DNA of 50,779 nucleotides, taken from NCBI GenBank assembly GCA_030017895.1, contig JASEGV010000014.1, positions 1 to 50,779 on the forward strand, given 5' to 3'. The position numbers were made by a program, and so were the translations under genes. Shown piece after piece: positions 25,939 through 36,189 of the stretch. How positions within the stretch are numbered: position 1 is the stretch's first letter; every line of letters starts with the position of its first letter. Below the pieces are notes generated by a model, which was given only the letters and a program-made list of their open reading frames with translations, did no database searches and was not told where the DNA came from. Origin of the DNA: Bacteroidota bacterium (GTDB lineage Bacteria; Bacteroidota; Ignavibacteria; UBA10030; BY39).

Positions 25939-27156
25939 TTACTCACCAATTTTGGGCGGGGTGTATTCAATTTCAGGTTTTATGTTATAACTATATTCAC
26001 CATTCCAGCTTTTTAGATAAATTTCTTTTAATTTTTTAACGATTTTAAGGTTTTGCACTACCACTCCAATGTTTCTGCCGGCATAAAAATAACTTTTTTC
26101 CCAATTGCTCGTTCCAAGCCAGCATCGATCGTCATCAATAATTAGTATTTTCCGATGGTCAACGCGCGCATGAGAAATAAATCCACCCGACCATTCAGGG
26201 ATAGTGCTCATTTTAACTTCGATATTTGGTATCACCGCTAAACTTTTTAAATGATCGATAGTCGGTTTGCGTTTCGACCAATCGGAAGTCATAACGTGAA
26301 CCTTCACACCCCTGACTGCCGCACGTCGTAAAGCGTTATCGAGATTTGCATAATATTCTTTTCCCCGTGAGATTGGAGAGTAGGTAAGGACGTGAAAAAA
26401 TAATTCGTTCTTTGCACTATCTATCAAATTTATTAAGTGTGTTTCGTCCCATAAATTTTTATCAGGAATATGATTAATCGAGCTAAAGGTTGGATAATAT
26501 TTAATGGTATCCGAGTTTTCCACAATTTGCAAGGGTACTGAATATTTATTCTTAACTACCCCCCTCTTCGCTTCATTACTATCTGGTGAACTCAACTGCC
26601 AATCGATTTCGAAAATATCTGTATAAATTTTGGCAGCTTTTTCATCTGTTATTTTAAAACCAAGCTCGATAATATGTTTAAGAGCTCGCCAGTCGAAATT
26701 TTGACTGCCTAAAAATACTTCCATTCCATCCACTATAAAATATTTTGAATGCTGCACACCGCCAGATATTTTTCTGTAATCAATTAGGCGGACAGAAATA
26801 TTTTTCTGCTTTCCCAACATATCCAACGTTTGTGGATAAGTTTTATACATCCCGGCATCAGCAACTATACGTACTTTTACGCCTCTCTTACCTGCTTCGA
26901 TAACCGATCGTAAAATATCTTCAAGAGGTTCGTTCGGTTCGGTTGAGATATAAAATTGTTCGATATCCAGAGTTTTCTTTGCTCCGTTAATCATTTCCAA
27001 CCATACTTCATAAGCATTCCGCACGTCAGGATTATCGAAGGAAGTTTCAATCGGGACGCTTTCTACAATTTCAAAATTTTTGAAACCCGCATATTGTCCG
27101 AAGCTAACGGAGAGAGAAAAGATCAATAGTAGTAATGATTTGATATAATAGTTCAT
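25939..27156 (-). CDS. Exported phospholipase-D-like protein with two HKD motifs
   Basis: 405 residues with signal peptide MNYYIKSLLLLIFSLSVSFG. The first HKD reads HSKYFIVDGMEVFLGSQNFD, the second HARVDHRKILIIDDDRCWLG followed by TSNWEKS. Both keep H-x-K-x4-D (the second as HRKILIID) and the downstream G-S/T-x-N. This is the layout of cardiolipin-synthase/PLD-like phosphodiesterases, but the absence of membrane anchors and the signal peptide point to a periplasmic or secreted phospholipase or nuclease. It shares a direction with the PAP2 gene 23 bases upstream, which also suggests lipid work. Confidence 0.85.
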   Translation of the reverse strand: MNYYIKSLLLLIFSLSVSFGQYAGFKNFEIVESVPIETSFDNPDVRNAYEVWLEMINGAKKTLDIEQFYISTEPNEPLEDILRSVIEAGKRGVKVRIVADAGMYKTYPQTLDMLGKQKNISVRLIDYRKISGGVQHSKYFIVDGMEVFLGSQNFDWRALKHIIELGFKITDEKAAKIYTDIFEIDWQLSSPDSNEAKRGVVKNKYSVPLQIVENSDTIKYYPTFSSINHIPDKNLWDETHLINLIDSAKNELFFHVLTYSPISRGKEYYANLDNALRRAAVRGVKVHVMTSDWSKRKPTIDHLKSLAVIPNIEVKMSTIPEWSGGFISHARVDHRKILIIDDDRCWLGTSNWEKSYFYAGRNIGVVVQNLKIVKKLKEIYLKSWNGEYSYNIKPEIEYTPPKIGE

Positions 27157-27179
27157 AAAATATTTTCCATAGGTTGTTA

Positions 27180-28058
27180 TTAAAATCGTTTACTTGTAAT
27201 TTTCGTAATTATCAATGCTAAAATAATTCCTAACACTCCATCCATCGCATAATGATATCTGCCATAAACTGTGGAAATGAACAAAAGTAATATAATTGGC
27301 AGTATCACAAAAAACAAATTTCGATTGTATCGGTATAACATTACCAACATAACCGTTCCTGCGGCACAGTGAGGACTTGGTAAATTGCCACCTGGGTAAT
27401 GTGCATTCGTGCGAATCCACTCGCCAAAGTATGTGAACAATCCTCCTTCTAACGGTGTCTTGTAAACTTCAGGTTGATAAAATAATGGTCCTGCGATTGG
27501 ATAAATTAGGAAACCAAGATAAGATAGAAAATATGCGAGTGTTAAATTCAATAAATAATCCTCACCGGCGAGTTTCCCTGATTTCAAATAACAAAATACT
27601 GCAACTAAAACTATAAGCGGAACATAAACGGTATATGCGAACATCATTCCCTCGGTCAACCAGGGCACAGTGATCTTATCCAATGCCATAGTTAATTCTA
27701 TTCCGAACAATTTCTTATCCAAATCAATTAATTGTTGATCCATCCAACCGTTCACAAAAATATGTTGAAGATGCTGAATTTCGGAAAATAACAACCCGTT
27801 TACTGCAGCCATAAGTCCGCCACGAGCAAATATTTGCCAAAAGTTCAGATTGATTTTCCCTATAACATTTGAAACAAGAAAATATAAAACTCCAATTATA
27901 AATAAATTCCGTGAAACAATTTCCCAATTATTAACTTTTGATGAGAAGATGACGGCAAGAAGCAGTAACAAACCCGTGAATGAGATTACTAAAATGTCGA
28001 GTGCTTTAACTCCGCCTAATGCGGAAGAATTTTCAGGTGAGGATAATCTAATTTTCAT
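27180..28058 (-). CDS. PAP2-superfamily membrane protein
   Basis: 292 residues with six or more hydrophobic segments. The phosphatase blocks are NLPSPHCAAG (conserved S-x-H) and VYGRYHYAMDGVLG (R-x-H-x-x-x-D). The K-x6-RP block is not evident, so it looks like the PAP2-like/inositol-phosphorylceramide-synthase branch. It would remove or transfer lipid-linked phosphate at the inner membrane. It starts near the end of the CPBP gene and shares its direction. Confidence 0.82.
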   Translation of the reverse strand: MKIRLSSPENSSALGGVKALDILVISFTGLLLLLAVIFSSKVNNWEIVSRNLFIIGVLYFLVSNVIGKINLNFWQIFARGGLMAAVNGLLFSEIQHLQHIFVNGWMDQQLIDLDKKLFGIELTMALDKITVPWLTEGMMFAYTVYVPLIVLVAVFCYLKSGKLAGEDYLLNLTLAYFLSYLGFLIYPIAGPLFYQPEVYKTPLEGGLFTYFGEWIRTNAHYPGGNLPSPHCAAGTVMLVMLYRYNRNLFFVILPIILLLFISTVYGRYHYAMDGVLGIILALIITKITSKRF

Positions 28059-28068
28059 TCAGCAAGTT

Positions 28069-28800
28069 TTATTTTGTAATTAAGATAAAAACATCTAAAG
28101 CGATTCCAATTAACCAATGAAGCAAAAACGGATAGACGATTGAGCGTGTTCTCAAAGCGAGGACGCCGAACATAATTCCGGCGGGTATGGACATAAATAT
28201 TTCGCCGGCTGGATAACCTAAATGCCACAGACACGACGGTATCGTTTGGATTAAAATTGCATTCCAATCGCCGATATATTTTCGCATACCGAAAAGTAGG
28301 AAACCGCGAAAGAAAAACTCCCAAGCGGTATAGAAAAATAGACCACGTGTAATTTCCATGGTATGGAATATCGATATATCTTCTAACGCACCTTTAAACA
28401 AGGGATAAAAATCGCGCATCTCTTTTTGATATGCGGCAGGGAGTAAAAAGGCAAAGGCAATAAGAGGGAATAAAACTGCAACTGCTACAAAACCTCTCCG
28501 TTTGTCGCCAAGTTGAACACCATAATCAGTTAATTTTTCTTTTAGAATGAATTTCGTAACGAGCGCCGGAATTACTCCTAATAAAACAAAAGCAGCAATA
28601 AAAAAATAAATCACCGAATACCATTGTAAAATTGATTCATCGGCAATCGTTGCATTATAGGCATTAATAAAAAATTCCCGCGAGCCAATATAAGTATGCA
28701 GTGTGGGAATAATTGCAGCCATCAGAAGAATAATTGTGGGCTTTACAAATTCCTTTTCGAATTTAATTTCTTCTCCGAATATAAATTTCTTTATTAGCAT
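28069..28800 (-). CDS. CPBP-family intramembrane protease-like protein
   Basis: 243 residues with about seven membrane helices. The C-terminal half carries AWEFFFRGFLLFGM, PSCLWHLGYPAGE and PFLLHWLIGIALD, corresponding to the E-x-x-x-R, F-x-x-x-H and H-x-x-x-(N/D) motifs of CPBP/Abi (CAAX-protease-like) proteins. The usual paired glutamates are reduced to one (WEFFFR). The family includes bacteriocin-immunity and processing proteases, and the target here is unknown. It lies 9 bases from the epimerase gene. Confidence 0.8.
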   Translation of the reverse strand: MLIKKFIFGEEIKFEKEFVKPTIILLMAAIIPTLHTYIGSREFFINAYNATIADESILQWYSVIYFFIAAFVLLGVIPALVTKFILKEKLTDYGVQLGDKRRGFVAVAVLFPLIAFAFLLPAAYQKEMRDFYPLFKGALEDISIFHTMEITRGLFFYTAWEFFFRGFLLFGMRKYIGDWNAILIQTIPSCLWHLGYPAGEIFMSIPAGIMFGVLALRTRSIVYPFLLHWLIGIALDVFILITK

Positions 28801-28809
28801 AAGCAGTTC

Positions 28810-29796
28810 CTACTTTTGTTTGTTTAACCAATCAATTGTTTGACGCATCGCTTCGCGAAGTGTTGTGTATTTATAACCGAGTTCTTGTTCAGCTTTATTC
28901 GATGAATAGGCCCAATCTAATGCGAATGTTTTTACCCACTCAGGAGTAATTAACGGGGTGTCGCCAAATAGTTTAGCTCGCATCTCCTCAAATTTTGAAA
29001 AAGTTATTGCCAGAGGATAAGGTATCTTAAATTGGAGAAATCTTTTCCGTGTAATTTCGCTTATCATCTGAAAAAATTGATTGTATGAAACGTTTTCGCC
29101 GCCTAAAATATATTTTTCGCCAACGCATCCTTTTTCCATTGCAGCGATATGCCCATCTACCATATCGTCAACGTAACCGTAATTGCCAATACCGTTCCCA
29201 TCTCCTAAAACTGAACGCATCTTCCCTTTCATATACATTTGAATCATAATTGTAACCGAGTTACTTTCGTTCATCAAGCCGGGACCGAAAACACGTGTTG
29301 GGTTTACGGTAATTGCATTCAGTCCTTTTTTTATATATTCTTCAACTACTTTTTCAGCAAGATATTTTGAGTGCTCATAAGTTGTGTAAAATATATTTTC
29401 GTTCCGTTTGATTGTTTCGGACTCGGGATTTTTTCCGGTCGGTCCGAAAGTAACGATTGTTGATGTAATTACGATTTTCTTTATTGCGGTTTTCAAAGCA
29501 GCATCACAAATATTTTTCGTTCCTTCTGCATTAATCCTAAAATATTCATCTTTATCTTTTGCATAACCGCGCGCGTAAGCAGCGAGATGATAGGCGTATT
29601 CGCAACCCTGCATTGCTTCGGTTATCATCGCATAATCAGTAACATCGCCGTAAAATATTTTTATATTCGGATGTTTTAGTGTTGATACATCGGAAGTCTT
29701 TCGGCAGAGAGCGTGGATTATTTCGCCTCGATTTGCAAGTTTTAAAGCGAGCTTGTTTCCGATGAAGCCGGTTGAACCTGTAATAAATATTGGCAT
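28810..29796 (-). CDS. NAD-dependent epimerase/dehydratase (extended SDR)
   Basis: 328 residues. The N-terminal Rossmann motif GSTGFIGNKLALKL (G-x-x-G-x-x-G) is followed by D in IFYGDVTD, an ITSTIVTFGPTGK strand, and the catalytic YEHSKYLAE (Y-x-x-x-K). It resembles dihydroflavonol-4-reductase-like and hopanoid-associated sugar epimerase proteins. The substrate is not readable from the sequence. It is first gene of the minus-strand run epimerase-CPBP-PAP2-PLD and divergent from cstA across a 111-base AT-rich gap that must hold both promoters. Confidence 0.87.
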   Translation of the reverse strand: MPIFITGSTGFIGNKLALKLANRGEIIHALCRKTSDVSTLKHPNIKIFYGDVTDYAMITEAMQGCEYAYHLAAYARGYAKDKDEYFRINAEGTKNICDAALKTAIKKIVITSTIVTFGPTGKNPESETIKRNENIFYTTYEHSKYLAEKVVEEYIKKGLNAITVNPTRVFGPGLMNESNSVTIMIQMYMKGKMRSVLGDGNGIGNYGYVDDMVDGHIAAMEKGCVGEKYILGGENVSYNQFFQMISEITRKRFLQFKIPYPLAITFSKFEEMRAKLFGDTPLITPEWVKTFALDWAYSSNKAEQELGYKYTTLREAMRQTIDWLNKQK

Positions 29797-29907
29797 TAAA
29801 GTCCTGTGAAATTTTTATGAAGATAATAAAAATAGCTAAAAATTCAAATTAATTTGAATTTAATGAATTAATCTTTATTTTTGTAAAAATTATTTAGACA
29901 AATTAAA

Positions 29908-31545
29908 ATGAGTGCATCAATAATTGCATTAATCGGTATCGGATGGTTGATATTTGCTTATCGCTGGTACGGAAAAAAAATTGAAACAAAAGTAGTTCAG
30001 CCAGACGATGCCATTCCGACTCCTGCAACCGAGTTAAACGATAATCAGGATTATGTTCCCACAAAAGCACCTATCCTTTTTGGACACCACTTTTCTTCGA
30101 TAGCAGGTGCAGGTCCAATCGTTGGACCAATTTTAGCATTCTCGCTTTTCGGTTGGCTGCCAACTTTAATATGGATTTTGCTTGGAACTGTTTTTATGGG
30201 AGCAGTTCACGATTATACAACTATGATGGCATCCGTAAGAAGCAGAGGAGTATCAATAACAGATATTACAGAAAAGTCCGTATCGAAAACTGCACGCTGG
30301 ATTTTTACTGTATTTGTTTGGCTTGCCCTTGCACTTGTTCAAACAGTCTTCGCAGTTTTGACCGCACAAACTTTAACAGAAAAACCGGAGATAGCCATCC
30401 CTACAATTGGCTTGATATTTTTAGCGATAAGTTTTGGTTATCTTGTTTACAGGAAAAACATTAACCTGATTACCTCAACACTTATTTCTATAGGAATAAT
30501 TTTTATCCTAATCCTTTTAGGCGATTACTATCCAATAAAAGCACCTTATGAAACATGGCTTCTTTTATCCTTTGCATACGCATTTATTGCCGCCGTAATA
30601 CCAGTCTGGGTTTTGCTTCAACCTCGCGATTACCTTTCGATGTATTTGTTGTTAGCCGGTCTGATATTTGGCTTCTTGGGAATATTCGTTGCTAATCCTA
30701 TAATTAATGCTCCCGCCTTCATTTCGTTCGATAGTTCGACCGGTCCTCTTTGGCCCATCTTGTTCATCACGGTTGCCTGCGGGGCAATTTCAGGATTTCA
30801 TTCGTTGGTTGCAAGCGGAACATCAGCTAAACAATTAAGGAAGGAATCAGAGGCGAAAAAAATTGCTTTCGGCGGGATGCTTACAGAAGGAGCGCTTGCT
30901 CTTTTAGTGGTAGTTTTAATTGGAAGCGTCCTGCATTGGGAAGCTATTCCCCTCGGAACTACGGGAGGGTTCGTATTTCAGAATTTATTAAACCAAAGCG
31001 TCAACATTACATTCGGAACAGCTTTCGGGTTAGTCCTTAATTCTCTGGGAATTCCTTTGTTCATAGGAATTTCTTTCGGTGTGTTGATGCTAAACGCATT
31101 TATACTTACGACGTTAGATACAACCGTGCGTCTGTCTCGCTACATAGTTCAGGAATCAATCGGTACAAAAATAAAAGTATTTAATAATCGTTATATTGCA
31201 GCAGCAATAGGATTGATTCTCGCATATATACTGACAATAGGTGGAAATTGGAAAACGATATGGCCGGTATTTGGCGCATCGAACCAACTCGTAGCATCGC
31301 TAGCGTTGTTTGTTGTAACAGCTTACTGGTTTGCTTTCCGCCGCCCACGAAAATTTACACTCATACCGGCAATCTTTATGCTGATTACAACTGAAGCAGC
31401 GCTGATATATCAACTATTTTGGCTGTATCTTCCGCAACAAAATTTTATGCTGATAATAATTTCATCTGCTTTGATTGTTTTAGGATTCATAGTAGCAATC
31501 GAAGTATATAAAAAAATCAGAAGTCTCGAAACTCAACAGGATTAA
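29908..31545 (+). CDS. cstA: CstA-family carbon-starvation/peptide or pyruvate transporter
   Basis: 545 residues and about 14-16 hydrophobic helices. The conserved opening is recognisable: FAYRWYGKKIE, VPTKAPILFGHHFSSIAGAG and GPIVGPILA, with AVHDYTTMMASVRSRG and SGFHSLVASGTSAKQL further on. It is shorter than E. coli CstA (about 700), as in the short CstA branch. It takes up peptides or pyruvate, typically on starvation, which suits a protease-rich genome. It is followed five bases later by a CDF transporter. Confidence 0.9.
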   Translation: MSASIIALIGIGWLIFAYRWYGKKIETKVVQPDDAIPTPATELNDNQDYVPTKAPILFGHHFSSIAGAGPIVGPILAFSLFGWLPTLIWILLGTVFMGAVHDYTTMMASVRSRGVSITDITEKSVSKTARWIFTVFVWLALALVQTVFAVLTAQTLTEKPEIAIPTIGLIFLAISFGYLVYRKNINLITSTLISIGIIFILILLGDYYPIKAPYETWLLLSFAYAFIAAVIPVWVLLQPRDYLSMYLLLAGLIFGFLGIFVANPIINAPAFISFDSSTGPLWPILFITVACGAISGFHSLVASGTSAKQLRKESEAKKIAFGGMLTEGALALLVVVLIGSVLHWEAIPLGTTGGFVFQNLLNQSVNITFGTAFGLVLNSLGIPLFIGISFGVLMLNAFILTTLDTTVRLSRYIVQESIGTKIKVFNNRYIAAAIGLILAYILTIGGNWKTIWPVFGASNQLVASLALFVVTAYWFAFRRPRKFTLIPAIFMLITTEAALIYQLFWLYLPQQNFMLIIISSALIVLGFIVAIEVYKKIRSLETQQD

Positions 31546-31549
31546 ACTT

Positions 31550-32401
31550 ATGGCAACAGCACGAACACGAGCATCTTTCATTGGTTTTTTCTCTAACCTA
31601 TTTTTATTCATCATAAAAATTATAGTTGGATTATACATCGGAAGCATAGCCCTGATTTCCGATGCATTTAATTCGTTGATGGACATTGTTGCCTCCATAG
31701 CAACAATCTTCAGTGTGAAGGTCAGCCAGCAGAAAGCCGACAACGATCATCCGTTCGGTCATCAGGCAGCAGAACCGATAGCAGGACTTCTCTATTCAAT
31801 ACTTGCTGGTGTTGTAGGTTTTAATTTTATCAAAGAATCGGTTATACGCTTATTCCATCCGACAGTCGCAAATATTAATTGGCTGCCGTTCACAGTAATT
31901 GCTTTTACGATTGTATTAAAATCTATTATGGCTATCCATTTCAAGAAAGTGGGAAAAGAACATCGAAGTCCTGTTATACTTGCAAGCTCCGTCGATAGCT
32001 TGAACGATGTGATTGCATCATCGTTTGCACTTGTAGCGATTGGAATAAGTTATCTTGGTTATCCAATTTTTGATGGGATTGGAGGAATTTTGATTTCCTT
32101 TGTTATTTTAAAAGGAGGTTACGAAATTGCACGCGACAATATTAAATACCTGATGGCACACGCCGCCGACGAAAAACTTTTGGCAGATGTTGTGCAAAGA
32201 ACTTTAAAAGTTTCGAATGTTAAAGGGGTGAACGATTTAAGATCGCATTATGTTGGAAATCTCTTTCACGTTGAAATACATATTGAGGTAGATAAAAATT
32301 TAGACACAAAAACTTCGCATGATATTGGTAAAGCTGTTCAGCGAGAACTTGAATCGATGAATGAAATAAATAAAGTTTTTGTGCATATAGACCCGGTGTG
32401 A
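31550..32401 (+). CDS. Cation diffusion facilitator (CDF) metal exporter
   Basis: 283 residues. Helices with the metal-site signatures are SDAFNSLMDIVAS (S-D-x-x-x-x-x-x-D) and the DNDHPFGHQAAEP loop, with the second site in ASSVDSLNDVIAS (usual H-x-x-x-D modified to S-x-x-x-D). A cytoplasmic C-terminal ferredoxin-like domain (VKGVNDLRSHYVGNLFHVEI, ending VFVHIDPV) completes the family pattern. It exports Zn, Fe, Mn or related ions, and the metal cannot be fixed from sequence alone. Its ATG is 5 bases after cstA. It converges on hsdR with a 23-base gap. Confidence 0.88.
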   Translation: MATARTRASFIGFFSNLFLFIIKIIVGLYIGSIALISDAFNSLMDIVASIATIFSVKVSQQKADNDHPFGHQAAEPIAGLLYSILAGVVGFNFIKESVIRLFHPTVANINWLPFTVIAFTIVLKSIMAIHFKKVGKEHRSPVILASSVDSLNDVIASSFALVAIGISYLGYPIFDGIGGILISFVILKGGYEIARDNIKYLMAHAADEKLLADVVQRTLKVSNVKGVNDLRSHYVGNLFHVEIHIEVDKNLDTKTSHDIGKAVQRELESMNEINKVFVHIDPV

Positions 32402-32424
32402 TTGAGATTTTTTGATATTAACAA

Positions 32425-35400
32425 TCAGTTTTCTATCAGATACTCCGCCATCAACTCCGCTTGTTTCAACACTGTATCAATTGCCTTCTGTTGTTTATCT
32501 GGCGGATAGCCATATTTCGTTAGTGTACGTTTCACTAAAACCATAAGCTTTGCTCTGGCACTTTCACGGATCGTCCAGTCAATGGTAGCATTCTTTTGAA
32601 CTTTCTCTGCAATTTCTTTGGCGATTACTTTCAATGTCTCGTCACCCAATATCTTCACTGCACTATCGTTCACTTCCAGAGCATTGTAGAAAGCAACTTC
32701 CTCGGTTGTCAGCCCGAGTTTCTCGCCTTCTTTATCTGCTTCTTTTATCTCTTTAGCAATCTTGATGAGTTCCTCAATGATCTGAGCAGTCGTCAGCAAG
32801 TTGTTTTGATACTTCTTTATTGATGCTTCGAGCATTTCTAGAAACTTCCTGCTCTTTACAAGATTCGTTCGCATTCGGCTTTTAATCTCATCGTTCAGAA
32901 TCTTCTTCAATAATTCGAGCGTGAGGTTCTGATGCTTCATCCCTTGCACTTCCAATAGGAATTCATCAGACAATATCGATATATCCGGCTTCTTAATTCC
33001 GGCTGCATCAAAAATGTCAATAACTTTGTCTGAGGTAAGTGCTGAATCCACAATTTGTTTAATCGCAGATTCAATATCGGCGGATGATTTACCTGAACCC
33101 GGTCCTTCAAACTTCACTAACCTTGCTCTCACTGCCTGGAAAAATGCTACTTCTTCCTTAATTGCAAGAGCTGACAAGTGTGGAATAGATAAAGCAAACG
33201 CCTGACTAAGCAATGTTACTTCTTTCACATAGCGACTCTTTCCATCTTGCAATCCCAAAATATGTTCCTCTGCTTGCAGGATTATGGAGAGTTTTTCTTT
33301 GGGATCGCCAGTAAAGAACCGCTTATAGTTAAATCCTGTACTTCCCGGATAATACGCCAAAGGTTCAGCTACCAGAATATCTTTTCTTGTCTTGCTCGTC
33401 TCAGTAAACAATTGCCTCACGACTTCAAGTTTTTCAAGCATCGATGCTACAGCTTGTGCTTGTGTTTCAGTTGGATCACCTTTGCCTCCTGAATCTGCGT
33501 AAAACTTCAATGCATTCTTCAAATCAGTTGCAATGCCAAGATAATCTACTACCAAACCACCGGGCTTGTCTTTGAAAACCCGATTCACTCTCGCAATGGC
33601 TTGCATAAGTGTATGTCCCCGCATTGGTTTGTCGATGTACATTGTATGCAGGCACGGGACATCAAAGCCGGTAAGCCACATGTCACGGACAATTACCATT
33701 TTCATATCATCATCGGGGTCTTTCATCCTATCAGATAAGCCCTGTCGCTGCGTCTTTGTTGTGTGATGCTTTTGCATTACCGGACCATCATCGCTCGATG
33801 CAGTCATCACTACTTTGATTGCGCCTTTTGTTAAATCATCGTTGTGCCAATTGGGTCTTATCTTGATGATTTCGTTGTAGAGGTCAACTGCTACACGCCG
33901 ACTCATCGCAACAATCATCGCTTTGCCCTCAACAACTTCCTGCCGCAGTTCAAAATGCGATACAATATCACGGGCAAGATTCGCAAGCCGATTTTCATTT
34001 CCGATAATCGCTTCTAACCGTGCCCACTTTGCCCTGAGTTTCTGCTTCTCGGTAATTTCTTCGTCTTCTTCTAACTCTTTATCAAATTCTTCAAGCAGCC
34101 GTTTTCCTTCTTCATCCAAATTAACTTTTGCTAAACGGCTCTCGTAATAGATTCTTACTGTTGCTCCGTCTGCTACCGATTGAGAAATATCATAGATGTC
34201 AACGTACTGACCAAACACTTGCGGGGTGTTTACATCCGTTCCTTCGATAGGAGTTCCGGTGAATCCGATATATGTTGCATTCGGCAAAGCATCCCGCATA
34301 TACTTGGCAAAACCGTATGCGATGCGTTGACCTATTACTTCTTTAGTAGTTTTATCTTTAACGTCTTTAAGCGATGCCTCAAAGCCGTATTGCGTGCGGT
34401 GTGCTTCATCCGCAATGACGACAATGTTTCTCCGATCTGAAAGCTGTTCATAAACCGAACTGGACTCTGAGCTTGTCGAAGAGTCCGGTAAAAACTTTTG
34501 TATTGTTGTGAAAACAATGCCACCGCTCGCAACATTTAGGAGTTGTTTCAAATGTGGTCGGTTGTTGGCTTGCACTGGTTCTTGTCGCAGCAATTGCTTT
34601 GATGCTGCAAATGTATCAAACAACTGGTCATCCAAATCGTTGCGGTCGGTGATGACTACGATGGTTGGGTTTTGCATTTCTGGAGCGGTAATCAGCTTAC
34701 CGGCAAAGAACACCATACTAAGACTCTTCCCTGACCCTTGCGTATGCCAGACAACTCCACCTTTTTTATTGCCATCTATGCCCGATGCTTTGATGCTGCT
34801 CTCTATCGCACTGTTGACTGCATAGTATTGATGATAGGCAGCTAATTTCTTTTCTGTCACAACCTGCATTAGACCTGTCTTAGTGTCCGTTTTCTTCGAC
34901 TTCTCGAATACGATGAAGTTGCGGATGAGGTCTAACAGCGTAGTTGGATTCAACATGCCTTTTAGCAGTATTTCCAATTGCGGAATAAATCTTGACGCTT
35001 CTTTCCTTCCATCAGCGCCCGCCCGACCAAGCCCTGCCCGTGCAGGCGGGCGTTCGGGCAGGCTTTTCCATGTCATAAAGCGGTTGAATCCCGCAGATAA
35101 GCTTCCTGCTTTGCATTCCATTCCATCCGAGATGACGCAGATTTCGTTGTAGGTGAACAAACTTGGTATGGTTGCTTTGTAGGTTTGGATTTGTTCGTAT
35201 GCTTTTCGCACCGTGGCAGTTTCATCCGAAGCATTTTTCAATTCGATAACCACTAAAGGAATACCGTTAACGAAAAGTAGAATATCCGGTCTTTTGTTCT
35301 GATTTTTCTCAACGATTATGTATTGATTGACAACTAAAAACTCGTTGTTAAACGGATTATTAAAATCAACCAACTCCACTTCGTAGCTTCGTTCGTAACC

Positions 35401-35712
35401 ATCTTGCTGGTATGGGACTTTTACTTTCTCGATGAGGTATTGATGAAATGTTTCATTGTTATGTAGCAGATCAGGCGAGTAAATGCGAAGGATTTTTTGT
35501 ATCGCTTGCTCTCTTGCATCCTCTGGTATATCTGGGTTGAGACGTGCAATAGAACGTCGCAGGCGATTGGTTAGTATGATTTGCTCGAACGTTTCTCGTT
35601 CCGCAGATTCAGCACCTGGAGCAATAGCCAAACCGTGACAATACTCCCAACCCAACGACTGTAGCATTTCGATGGCGAAGGTTTCAATATTATTTTCAGT
35701 GATCGTATTCAA
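32425..35712 (-). CDS. hsdR: Type I restriction enzyme, R subunit
   Basis: 1095 residues. The PD-ExK nuclease site is [19 protein letters not shown] (Asp143, Glu157, Lys159). The helicase has GSGKS at about 326-330, DEAH at about 435-438 ([14 protein letters not shown]), GFTGTPI, and motif [18 protein letters not shown]. The protein translocates DNA and cuts far from the recognition site when joined to HsdM and HsdS. The start is TTG at 35712, exactly where relatives begin (MNTITE...[14 protein letters not shown]). The base before abuts a palindromic repeat, which may have altered an original ATG. Two translated palindromic insertions occur, at residues about 220-236 ([10 protein letters not shown]) and about 409-418 ([10 protein letters not shown]). 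Neither falls on a catalytic motif. Confidence 0.93.
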   Translation of the reverse strand: MNTITENNIETFAIEMLQSLGWEYCHGLAIAPGAESAERETFEQIILTNRLRRSIARLNPDIPEDAREQAIQKILRIYSPDLLHNNETFHQYLIEKVKVPYQQDGYERSYEVELVDFNNPFNNEFLVVNQYIIVEKNQNKRPDILLFVNGIPLVVIELKNASDETATVRKAYEQIQTYKATIPSLFTYNEICVISDGMECKAGSLSAGFNRFMTWKSLPERPPARAGLGRAGADGRKEASRFIPQLEILLKGMLNPTTLLDLIRNFIVFEKSKKTDTKTGLMQVVTEKKLAAYHQYYAVNSAIESSIKASGIDGNKKGGVVWHTQGSGKSLSMVFFAGKLITAPEMQNPTIVVITDRNDLDDQLFDTFAASKQLLRQEPVQANNRPHLKQLLNVASGGIVFTTIQKFLPDSSTSSESSSVYEQLSDRRNIVVIADEAHRTQYGFEASLKDVKDKTTKEVIGQRIAYGFAKYMRDALPNATYIGFTGTPIEGTDVNTPQVFGQYVDIYDISQSVADGATVRIYYESRLAKVNLDEEGKRLLEEFDKELEEDEEITEKQKLRAKWARLEAIIGNENRLANLARDIVSHFELRQEVVEGKAMIVAMSRRVAVDLYNEIIKIRPNWHNDDLTKGAIKVVMTASSDDGPVMQKHHTTKTQRQGLSDRMKDPDDDMKMVIVRDMWLTGFDVPCLHTMYIDKPMRGHTLMQAIARVNRVFKDKPGGLVVDYLGIATDLKNALKFYADSGGKGDPTETQAQAVASMLEKLEVVRQLFTETSKTRKDILVAEPLAYYPGSTGFNYKRFFTGDPKEKLSIILQAEEHILGLQDGKSRYVKEVTLLSQAFALSIPHLSALAIKEEVAFFQAVRARLVKFEGPGSGKSSADIESAIKQIVDSALTSDKVIDIFDAAGIKKPDISILSDEFLLEVQGMKHQNLTLELLKKILNDEIKSRMRTNLVKSRKFLEMLEASIKKYQNNLLTTAQIIEELIKIAKEIKEADKEGEKLGLTTEEVAFYNALEVNDSAVKILGDETLKVIAKEIAEKVQKNATIDWTIRESARAKLMVLVKRTLTKYGYPPDKQQKAIDTVLKQAELMAEYLIEN
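34462..34486. repeat. Palindromic mini-element inside hsdR
   Basis: Arms GGACTCT / AGAGTCC around GAGCTTGTCGA. The central 'TTCGACAAGCTC' type core also occurs in the 5.2 and 6.0 kb repeats (ACTAAGAGTCC, CTCGACAAGCTCGGG). It encodes [11 protein letters not shown] just before the DEAH motif, without breaking the frame. Confidence 0.75.
35017..35062. repeat. GC-rich palindromic mini-element inside hsdR
   Basis: GC-rich nested palindromes (GCCCGCCCGA, CCTGCCCGTGCAGGCGGG, TTCGGGCAGG) stand out in an AT-richer gene. They encode the segment [17 protein letters not shown] between the nuclease and helicase parts, where relatives have no such stretch. The arm GCCCGCCCGA also occurs near 6110. Confidence 0.75.
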
Positions 35713-35714
35713 TT

Positions 35715-35801
35715 GTCTGAACTATGATTATAATTTTTCATTTAGAATACCATATTTATTTTTCATATTAATCATTTAATCATAAGAATCATAGTTCAGA
35801 C
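35715..35801. repeat. 87-bp inverted-repeat element between hsdR and the GxxExxY gene
   Basis: It begins GTCTGAACTATGATTA and ends with AATCATAGTTCAGAC, a perfect 15-base inverted repeat with AT-rich filling. The right arm contains the TGA stop of the GxxExxY gene, and the left edge is two bases from the hsdR start codon. A second copy is at 36190-36278. Confidence 0.85.
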
Positions 35802-36188
35802 TTTATATTTTTTGTTAGTGAGTCGTTTAAAATTCAAACTCACTTCTCCAAAATTGATTAGTAAACCTATTTCGAGATTATAAGCTTCCAGATAATTTAT
35901 GGCTTGTGCAAAATGCACATCTTCTAATTTTGTAATCGCTTTTAATTCTACTGAGACAACTCCCCCTACCAAAAAATCTACTCTTCTTGTTCCGATTTGT
36001 TCGTTACGATAGAAAATAGGTATCTCATATTCTCTGCTGAACTCAATTCCGGCAATGTTCATTTCAATTGCCAATGCTCTTTGATAAATAACTTCCTGAA
36101 ATCCATTTCCTAATGTTTTATGAACCGTCATTGCACAGCCAATAATCTTTTCTGTAAGCGCCGAGTATTTATATTCTTCTTTAATCAT
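35796..36188 (-). CDS. GxxExxY protein (PD-(D/E)XK nuclease-like)
   Basis: 130 residues. The name-giving motif is G29-F-Q-E32-V-I-Y35 (LGNGFQEVIYQRAL). A PD-(D/E)xK-like site follows: Asp71 in RRVDFLVGG, then Glu81 and Lys83 in SVELKAI, and Q95-A-x-N-Y-L. The family is widespread and uncharacterised, with a nuclease-type fold expected. The gene is wedged between two copies of an inverted-repeat element: the ATG comes one base after one copy and the stop codon lies inside the other. No Shine-Dalgarno is visible because the repeat occupies that place. It interrupts the usual hsdS-hsdR order, so it is probably a passenger of the repeat. Confidence 0.88.
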   Translation of the reverse strand: MIKEEYKYSALTEKIIGCAMTVHKTLGNGFQEVIYQRALAIEMNIAGIEFSREYEIPIFYRNEQIGTRRVDFLVGGVVSVELKAITKLEDVHFAQAINYLEAYNLEIGLLINFGEVSLNFKRLTNKKYKV

Positions 36189-36189
36189 T

